Under the pieces are notes generated by a model that saw only the letters and a program-made list of their open reading frames with translations, was not told the DNA's origin and did no database searches. 64,000 nt of DNA from JALYUS01 sp038231255 (GTDB taxonomy: Bacteria > Chloroflexota > Chloroflexia > Thermomicrobiales > JALYUS01). The stretch spans positions 1-64,000 of the forward strand of contig JBBRLR010000012.1 in assembly GCA_038231255.1 (NCBI GenBank), in the 5' to 3' direction. Within the stretch, counting starts at the first letter, position 1; every line of letters starts with the position of its first letter. The position numbers and the translations under genes were made by a program. Positions 57,968 to 64,000 of the stretch are shown here, piece by piece.

Positions 57968-59242
57968 GTGGTTGCGACGGCAAAGAACTGGATTGAAGAG
58001 CCTCCTGTCGCGGCAGACCCACCGACGCCGATGCCGCGCATCATGTACGTCGCCTATCCGTCCAGCCTCACGCTCCGCTCCGCCAATGCCGTCCAGACCT
58101 ACGCGACCGTCGTCGCGCTCCGGGCATGGGCGCCAAACAGCACGGTCGTCATCCCACGCTTCGCCTTCCGCCCCAGCGCGTTCTCCGCGCTCGGCGCGAC
58201 GCATCTCGTTCGCCTGCCATTCAATGCCGGAAGACACATCGTGCGCTCAGTCTGCTGGTCGTATCTGGAGCGCACCTCGTTCGCCTTCCGCGTCCTCGCG
58301 CACATCGCGTGCGAGCGGTTGCGTCGTCGGCAGCCCGATGTCGCGTATGTCCGCGACATCGTCTGCGCGGTCTGGCTCGCGCTCGTCTTGCCACGCCTCG
58401 GCACCGCCGTGATTTTCGAGATGCACGACCGCGAAGTGACCAACCCGTCGGCGAATTCCGGCCCGATCGCGTGCTGGCTCGCACGCTGGTTTGATGCCGT
58501 CGCGGTACGCCACGCATCGGGCATCGTTTCGCTCACCGACGCATTCCTGCCGGAAGTGCGCACGTTATTTGGCAATAAAGGTTGCGCACCACTTGCCGTC
58601 ATCCCGGATGCGTATGACGACGACGTTTTCCGGCCCCAGGGTCGCACAGAATCGCGCGCCGCGCTCACCATTCCGCACGAATGCCCCGTGGTCGCGTACA
58701 CCGGCCTGACATTCGCCTCTCACGGCGTGGATGTGCTCGTGGATGCGTGCGCGATTGTCCGCGACCGGTTCCCGGAGGTGCTGCTCGTGCTCGTCGGCGG
58801 TCGGGACACAGAGCGTGCAGCGATGGCGGAGCGCGCCGCGCAACGCGGCATATCGGGCAATATTCGTATCGTCCCGCCCCATCCACCGCGTGAAATCCCG
58901 CAGTATCTCGCCGCTGCTGATGTCCTCGTCATCCCCGACACGGTGACGAAAACGAGCGCGTCGCCGCTCAAATTGTTCGAGTACGCGGCGATGGAGCGAC
59001 CAATCGTCGCGGCAGATCTCGCCGCACTCCGCGAGGTGATCCCCGCCGACGCGGCGCGGTACGTTCCGCCCGGCAATCCGGCGGCGCTGGCAGCGGGCAT
59101 TGTCGCGGTTTTGACGCATCCCGACGAAGCCGCCGCGATGGCGGCGCGGGCACGGCGGGCCGTCGAACCGCACACCTACACGCATCGCGCGTTGGCCATC
59201 GTCGCATTTTGCCGCCAGGTCTGCGCGGTGGCGCGTGAATGA
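57968..59242 (+). CDS. GT4-family glycosyltransferase
   Basis: A 424-residue GT-B enzyme: SSLTLRSANAVQTYATVVAL, DVAYVRDIVCAVWLAL, and the donor part YTGLTFASHGVDVLVDA, SASPLKLFEYAAMERPIVAAD (no full EX7E; the last Glu lies in KLFEYAAMERP as in many GT4). GTG start 57968 after GGAGG. Followed by an 8-base overlap with the next gene. Confidence 0.88.
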   Translation: MVATAKNWIEEPPVAADPPTPMPRIMYVAYPSSLTLRSANAVQTYATVVALRAWAPNSTVVIPRFAFRPSAFSALGATHLVRLPFNAGRHIVRSVCWSYLERTSFAFRVLAHIACERLRRRQPDVAYVRDIVCAVWLALVLPRLGTAVIFEMHDREVTNPSANSGPIACWLARWFDAVAVRHASGIVSLTDAFLPEVRTLFGNKGCAPLAVIPDAYDDDVFRPQGRTESRAALTIPHECPVVAYTGLTFASHGVDVLVDACAIVRDRFPEVLLVLVGGRDTERAAMAERAAQRGISGNIRIVPPHPPREIPQYLAAADVLVIPDTVTKTSASPLKLFEYAAMERPIVAADLAALREVIPADAARYVPPGNPAALAAGIVAVLTHPDEAAAMAARARRAVEPHTYTHRALAIVAFCRQVCAVARE

Positions 59243-60716
59243 CGTGACAGTGGACACTGCCGTGCGCACCGATACTCATAGCGCCGACACAGGGCAGTCT
59301 CGGCGAGGAACGGCGCGCCGCCTCAATCGGGGTCTGCTCGCGTTAATTATCCTTTATCTCTGCTCCTTGCCGTTCGTCGCGCACCGCATGACCGCGTCGG
59401 ACGCGATTGAATATTACTCATATGATCGGTCGCTGTATTTCGATCACGACCTCGATTTCACGAACGACTATCAGGGATTCTATGACCGCAATCCGAAGGG
59501 GTTAGCGAACTTCAAAGCGGGATTCATCGACAAGCGCAATCCGTCCGGGCATGCAATCAACAATGGCCCGATCGGTTCGGCGATCCTGTGGGCGCCGTTC
59601 TTCCTTGCGGGCGACGCTGCAGCGCGTGCACTGCACGGCATGGGAGCCAGGATTGCGCCCGACGGGTTCAGCCTCCCGTATATCTGGTCGGTCTCGCTCG
59701 GCTCCGCGCTATACGCGGGTGCGGCGCTCATCCTCACTTATCTGTTAGCCCGTGCGATCACGGATCGGACGGCGGCATTCTGGGCATCGCTCGTCATCTG
59801 GCTCGGCACCCCGGCGCTCTTCTACAGCCATCTCGCGCCGACCTATGCGCACGCCACCTCGTGGTTCGCGGTCTCCGCCTTCCTTGTCGTCTGGTTCCGC
59901 GCGCGCGCGGGGCGTTCGTGGCGCGCGTGGGCGGCGCTCGGCGCGCTCGGTGGGCTGGTCGCGATGGTGCGGGAACAGGACGCGGTTTTTCTGCTCGTGC
60001 CGGCGGTGGACGAACTGCTGCGCCTCGCCCCCGGCGTACGCCGCCCGGATCGAACGTGGTTGCACAATGTCGGTACAACGGCGCTCGGTGGGATCGTCAT
60101 GGTATGCTGCGCGGTCGTGACGTTCACGCCGCAGTTGCTCGTCTATCGCACGCTCAACGGTAACTTCCGGCCATCCTCGGAAGTGTCAGATAAGTTGCAT
60201 TGGAACGCACCGAACGCCCTTCGGGTGCTGTTCGATCCGGGGCACGGCTTGTTCCTTTGGACGCCAATTCTGCTGCTCGCGATCTTCGGCCTCGGCCTGC
60301 TGATCCAGCGCGATTATCGGCTCGGTCTTTCCCTCGCGGTCGGCTTTGTGATGACGTTGTACCTCAACGGAGCATTCCAGACCTGGACGACCGCCGGCGC
60401 ATTCGGCGCGCGGCGCTTCATTGTGTGCAGCCCGATTTTCGCGATCGGTCTCGCGGAACTGTTCCGCCGATACGGCGAGCGCACCGACGGAGAAAACGCC
60501 GCGATCCGGGCCTGGGTACCAGTCATCGTCACGCTGGCAATCCTGTGGAATGGGGGCTTGATTCTGCAATACGTGAGGTTGGATATGGATCGCCAGCAAC
60601 TTGATTGGCCGCGTGTTCTGACCAATCAGTTCACCGTCGTGCCGCGCCATATGATCGGCGATCTTTGGCGGATGATCCGCAATCCCGGATCGTTCTATCA
60701 GGGCGGTGCATCGTGA
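59235..60716 (+). CDS. GT-C family (PMT/ArnT-like) membrane glycosyltransferase
   Basis: A 493-residue protein with about 11 membrane helices. The first outer loop carries the acidic motif TASDAIEYYSYDRSLYFDHD and NDYQGFYDRNPKG, a GT-C feature; HLAPTYAHATSWFAVSAF and FDPGHGLFLWTPILLL are also landmarks. It should use a polyprenyl-phosphate sugar outside. GTG start 59235; GTGA overlap at the end. Confidence 0.78.
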   Translation: MNDVTVDTAVRTDTHSADTGQSRRGTARRLNRGLLALIILYLCSLPFVAHRMTASDAIEYYSYDRSLYFDHDLDFTNDYQGFYDRNPKGLANFKAGFIDKRNPSGHAINNGPIGSAILWAPFFLAGDAAARALHGMGARIAPDGFSLPYIWSVSLGSALYAGAALILTYLLARAITDRTAAFWASLVIWLGTPALFYSHLAPTYAHATSWFAVSAFLVVWFRARAGRSWRAWAALGALGGLVAMVREQDAVFLLVPAVDELLRLAPGVRRPDRTWLHNVGTTALGGIVMVCCAVVTFTPQLLVYRTLNGNFRPSSEVSDKLHWNAPNALRVLFDPGHGLFLWTPILLLAIFGLGLLIQRDYRLGLSLAVGFVMTLYLNGAFQTWTTAGAFGARRFIVCSPIFAIGLAELFRRYGERTDGENAAIRAWVPVIVTLAILWNGGLILQYVRLDMDRQQLDWPRVLTNQFTVVPRHMIGDLWRMIRNPGSFYQGGAS

Positions 60717-61429
60717 CCACTCGCGATACGACCGTTCGCACTTCCTCGCGCTACGATGACGATTATTTCCGCGTCCAGCGGGAGAAGTCGGCGGAAAAAG
60801 TTGGTTGGGAATACACCCGCCTCCTCGCGATGGGCGGTGTGCGGTTACCTACCGATGCAGTTGTCCTCGACGCGGCGTGCGGCGCGGCCCCCGGTCTCCG
60901 CTTTTTCGATCGCGATCATCGGGCGGCACTCGTCATTGGCCTCGATGTCGCCTCCGCCGCCCTGCGCGCGGCGCGTCAGATGCTGCCCCATGCCCAACTC
61001 GTGCAGGCCGATCTCGACCGCCCGTTGCCCTTCGCCGACGCGTCGTTCGATCTGATTATCCTCCGGGAGGCGATTGAGCACGTCGAAGATGGCGCAGCGA
61101 CGCTTGCCGCCTGCCGCCGCATTTTGCGCCCCGGCGGCTGCCTCGCGCTGACGACACCAAACCGCTGGGACGCGCGCCGCCCGCTCTTTCGCATCACTCA
61201 CCGCGTCTGGAGCGGCGAGGCGGACCCAACCCACACCCACATCTATGCGCCGTCCGAAATGCGCGCGGCCTTGCAGCAGGTCGGATTTGCCCGCGTGCGC
61301 GTGCGAACCGGCTTCAAGCCGATACTGCGCGTCGGCGGCAATCGCCTCCCCGTCCGCGTGGCGCTTCCATACCCGCCGCTCGTCGGCAATGGTATCGTCG
61401 CCTTCGGCTGGCAGGGAGGCGTCCGATGA
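60713..61429 (+). CDS. Class I SAM-dependent methyltransferase
   Basis: A 238-residue protein: VVLDAACGAAPGLRFFDRDH (motif I), VIGLDVASAALRAAR, LIILREAIEHVEDGAATLAA and RRILRPGGCLALTTPN. It is a UbiE/COQ5-like core with no extra domain. GTG start 60713 shares bases with the upstream stop. The substrate is likely a sugar or lipid-linked glycan. Confidence 0.85.
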   Translation: MTTRDTTVRTSSRYDDDYFRVQREKSAEKVGWEYTRLLAMGGVRLPTDAVVLDAACGAAPGLRFFDRDHRAALVIGLDVASAALRAARQMLPHAQLVQADLDRPLPFADASFDLIILREAIEHVEDGAATLAACRRILRPGGCLALTTPNRWDARRPLFRITHRVWSGEADPTHTHIYAPSEMRAALQQVGFARVRVRTGFKPILRVGGNRLPVRVALPYPPLVGNGIVAFGWQGGVR

Positions 61430-62481
61430 TTTCACCCTGGCTGCTCGCCGCGCTCCGCTGCCCGATCTGCGTACAGGAGCGCGCGAGAAACGATTCCGGT
61501 CGCCTGATGCGCGGCGGCAACAACCTCGTCTGTGACATATGCTCCGCCCAGTATCCGGTGCTAGAGGGATATGTTGATATTCGCCCGCGCGCGGGGCTGG
61601 ACGGCAAGCAGACGGTCTACAATGATCCGACGGCCGATCTCGATGATCCTGTGATCCGCGATCCCGTCCTTTCCGCCGGGGTGCGCCAACGCGTCCTCCG
61701 CTTGCTCCTCCGGCCCCAGCGCACGGATGCATTGCTCGAAATCGGGTGCGGCAATGGGAAATTCGCCTATTGGAATCGCGCCGCCGTGGCGCACATCGTC
61801 GGCCTCGACCCGGCCGCCCGATTCGCGCCGGAGGCGGTCGCGACGATTGATCTCGTTCAGGGCGATGCGCGGGCGCTGCCGTTCGCGCCCGGCACATTCG
61901 ATGGCGCGTACACCGTTGATGTCTTCGAACACCTCGATTTGCCCGGTGTGCGGGCGCATCTTCGCGAAACACGGCGTGTCCTGCGTGCGACGGGCGCGTA
62001 CTTCTGTTTCTCCAATACGCGCGAGCGTTCCTGGCTCAATTACCTCATTGATCCGGGGCGTCGCCTCGCGGAGTCGCTGCATCGGGCAGGACTCGTTGAT
62101 CGCACGCGCGACCATCTGCGCAAGGGCGACCATGTCAAAGCCGTCGAAACAACGTCCGCGCTCGAACGCGAACTGACGGATGGCGGGTTCGGGGTGGCGC
62201 ATCTCTGGTTCCTCAATCCTGTAATCGCCACCTGCGTCGAGACGCTCGGATTTGCGCTGATCGAGAGGCGTTTGTCGCGCGGGCGAGGCGTCGGTGCGGA
62301 GCGCCCCCGCTCCGTCAAGAGCCAGACGACGGAGAGCGTACGGGACAACGCCGCGCGCAAGCCGCTCGTTCGCTTCCTCCTACGCGTCGCGACCGCGCTG
62401 CTGATGCTCGATGTCGCGTTTTTTCGCGGTATTCGTACCGGACCGTTCTTTCTGCTCGCCCGGCCAACGCCGCGCGTATGA
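61426..62481 (+). CDS. Methyltransferase with N-terminal zinc ribbon
   Basis: A 351-residue protein. The first ~55 residues carry two Cys pairs, LRCPICVQE and LVCDICSAQYPVLEGYVDI, a Trm112-like zinc ribbon. The methyltransferase core follows (ALLEIGCGNGKFAYWNRA, VDVFEHLDLPG). The last ~70 residues are basic with a hydrophobic FLLRVATALLMLDVAFF, possibly membrane-associated. ATGA overlap at both ends. Confidence 0.85.
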   Translation: MISPWLLAALRCPICVQERARNDSGRLMRGGNNLVCDICSAQYPVLEGYVDIRPRAGLDGKQTVYNDPTADLDDPVIRDPVLSAGVRQRVLRLLLRPQRTDALLEIGCGNGKFAYWNRAAVAHIVGLDPAARFAPEAVATIDLVQGDARALPFAPGTFDGAYTVDVFEHLDLPGVRAHLRETRRVLRATGAYFCFSNTRERSWLNYLIDPGRRLAESLHRAGLVDRTRDHLRKGDHVKAVETTSALERELTDGGFGVAHLWFLNPVIATCVETLGFALIERRLSRGRGVGAERPRSVKSQTTESVRDNAARKPLVRFLLRVATALLMLDVAFFRGIRTGPFFLLARPTPRV

Positions 62482-63650
62482 AGGTCCTGTATTGCGCGCT
62501 CGCGATTGATCTTGGCGGCGCCCACGGCGGCGCGACGCACGCGACCGAAGTGGCGAACGGCCTCGCCGATCTCGGTCACGATCTCTGGCTGGTCGGCGGC
62601 GGGCATCCGCCGCTGCGGGATCATGCACGCATCCGTGGACGCGTCACCCTCGTGCCAACGCCGCCGAAACTCGCGTGGATGAATACTCCCCGCGTCCGCA
62701 GGATCGTGAACGAGTGGCGACCGGACATTGTTATCGAACGCTTTTACACCTTCGCGGGCGGCGGCATCATCGCCGCACACAAGCGCGGAATCCCGACGAT
62801 CCTCGAAGTGAATGCACCGGTCTACGATCCGCCCGGCGCGCCGAAAGACCGGATAGACCGCGCCACCGGTGGCATGATGCGGCACTGGGCGACGCAGCAG
62901 TGCCGATGGGCGGGCCGCATCGTCACACCGATCCCGACAACGGTGCCGCATGACGTTCGCGCGAAAGTCGTCCCGCTCCAATGGGGTGCAAACGTGCATC
63001 ATTTCGATCCCGCGCGGTATCCACGAACCGGGGGCGATGCGCGCGAGATACGGCGACGCTACGGGATTCCGGCAGACGCTCCCGTTATCGTTTTCGTCGG
63101 CAGTTTTCGTGCGTGGCACGGCGCGGCAGAGGCGATTCGCGCCTTCCGCGTGGTTCAGGAGCAGATCGCTGATGCGTATTTGCTGCTCGTGGGCGACGGC
63201 CCGGAGCGAGCGACACTCGAACAGTCAGTCCGCGATCACCCGGCTCACACCATCGTCTTCACGGGTGCGGTGCCGTATCGGGACGTACCGCGCTATCTAG
63301 CGATCGCCGATATCGCGGTCGCGCCGTTCGTCCCGTCGCTCCACCGACCGCTCCAGCATTTCGGCTTCTACTGGTCACCCCTCAAAATCTTCGAGGCGAT
63401 GGCGATGGCGATTCCCGTCGTGACGACTGCCGTGGCTCCATTGACGGAGATTGTGCGCGGCGCGGGTATCGCGGTACCCGAACGCGACGGTGCGGCGCTC
63501 GCGGGCGCGCTGACGGCATTGCTGCGCGACCCGCACCGGCGCGCCGCGATGGGCGCAGAAGGGCGCGCCCGCGTCATTTCCGCATGGTCGTGGGAGGCGC
63601 ATTGTCGCCATCTTGACGGGATCATGACCGCATTGGTCGGCGGCACATGA
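62478..63650 (+). CDS. GT4-family glycosyltransferase
   Basis: A 390-residue GT-B enzyme: LAIDLGGAHGGATHATEVAN, PVIVFVGSFRAWHGAAEAI, and KIFEAMAMAIPVVTTAVAPLTEI with the GT4 Glu pair. ATG 62478 overlaps the previous stop. GT4 with C-terminal VISAWSWEAHCRHLDGIM. Confidence 0.92.
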   Translation: MKVLYCALAIDLGGAHGGATHATEVANGLADLGHDLWLVGGGHPPLRDHARIRGRVTLVPTPPKLAWMNTPRVRRIVNEWRPDIVIERFYTFAGGGIIAAHKRGIPTILEVNAPVYDPPGAPKDRIDRATGGMMRHWATQQCRWAGRIVTPIPTTVPHDVRAKVVPLQWGANVHHFDPARYPRTGGDAREIRRRYGIPADAPVIVFVGSFRAWHGAAEAIRAFRVVQEQIADAYLLLVGDGPERATLEQSVRDHPAHTIVFTGAVPYRDVPRYLAIADIAVAPFVPSLHRPLQHFGFYWSPLKIFEAMAMAIPVVTTAVAPLTEIVRGAGIAVPERDGAALAGALTALLRDPHRRAAMGAEGRARVISAWSWEAHCRHLDGIMTALVGGT

Positions 63651-64000
63651 CGCGCCGATTGCGCGTCCTGTTTATCACCGATGCTTTCCCGCCCGATGCA
63701 TACGGCAGCGGGTGGAGCACCTACCATCTCGCGCGCGGGCTGCGCGCCGAGGGGCACGAGGTCCGCGTCGTCGTCGCGACACCGACGCACCAGATCGTCG
63801 CGACGACCTACGACGCATTGCCTGTCTGGCAGGCCAAATCGGGCGCACGCCTGGTCAATTCCGCACGCTTCGCGGTCACGGGGCTTGGCTCCGGACGGAT
63901 CGTGCGTCGGCTGATCCGCGCGTGGCCTCCAGATATCATCCACGCGCAACACATCAACGCGATGCTTGTCGCGGGCCATGTCGCGGGCGCGATACCGCTG
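63647..64000 (+). CDS. GT4-family glycosyltransferase, N-terminal part
   Basis: The first 118 residues of a protein cut off by the window end: RLRVLFITDAFPPDAYGSGW, STYHLARGLRAEGHEVRVVV and WPPDIIHAQHINAMLVAGHV. This is the usual N-domain of a GT4 enzyme. It starts at ATG 63647, overlapping the preceding stop. Confidence 0.85.
   Translation, partial: MTRRLRVLFITDAFPPDAYGSGWSTYHLARGLRAEGHEVRVVVATPTHQIVATTYDALPVWQAKSGARLVNSARFAVTGLGSGRIVRRLIRAWPPDIIHAQHINAMLVAGHVAGAIPL

Overview
This is a high-GC bacterial chromosome segment (by eye about 63-65 % G+C, lower in the first ~550 bases). The best guess for the host is a Chloroflexota bacterium, Thermomicrobia or a relative. The clues are two tandem DUF2298 ('Chlor_Arch_YYY') membrane proteins, a UPF0182 protein, a one-TM 'baseplate J-like' protein between alaS and ruvX, a Phe T-box leader on pheST, and many short intergenic repeats. 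No rRNA is present, so the phylum call is an inference.

Layout. 1-540: right end of an IS3-family element abutting a lower-GC hypothetical ORF. 591-4656: tRNA-Gly(TCC), a WecA/TagO-like polyprenyl-phosphate sugar transferase, a small membrane protein, rsfS, tRNA-Ala(CGC) and mutL. 4808-12865: two giant DUF2298 glycosyltransferase-like membrane proteins followed by fmt. 12927-16526: a heterodimeric ABC exporter. 16534-24905: WalJ-type MBL hydrolase, UPF0182 protein, the yggS-pgeF-spermidine synthase-like group, and an HTH regulator. 24911-29957 (minus strand): alaS, baseplate J-like gene, ruvX and a NifU-domain gene. 30329-35597 (plus strand): uvrC, a polytopic membrane protein, a 54-aa acidic protein, rarA and rph. 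35715-41402 (minus): hisZ-hisG-hisD-hisC-hisB. 41482-47433 (minus): infC-rpmI-rplT-trmH, then a T-box controlling pheS-pheT. 47626-51602: tRNA-Pro(CGG), a GT-C-like membrane protein and a dihydrolipoyl dehydrogenase. 51757 to the window end: a tightly overlapping polysaccharide locus (flippase, six GT4 glycosyltransferases, one GT-C protein, three methyltransferases).

How the genes work together. The core is information processing (tRNA charging, initiation, ribosomal proteins, 16S/23S modification, repair by MutL, UvrC, RuvX and RarA) plus most of a histidine operon. The accessory theme is cell-envelope glycan synthesis: the WecA-like enzyme could start lipid-linked glycans, the 3'-terminal locus could elongate and flip them, and the DUF2298 and GT-C proteins are polytopic candidates for polyprenyl-sugar-dependent transfer.

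Most unusual observations: palindromic repeat elements inserted in frame into the same loop of both tandem DUF2298 proteins, with another copy between alaS and uvrC; a probable ACG start for the TrmH-family gene beside the classical ATT start of infC; a long-form HisG next to a HisRS-like HisZ; several leaderless-looking promoters; and a set of short-period intergenic repeats. I did not find a clear novel defence or mobile system. The coding palindromes are the strongest candidate for something under-described.
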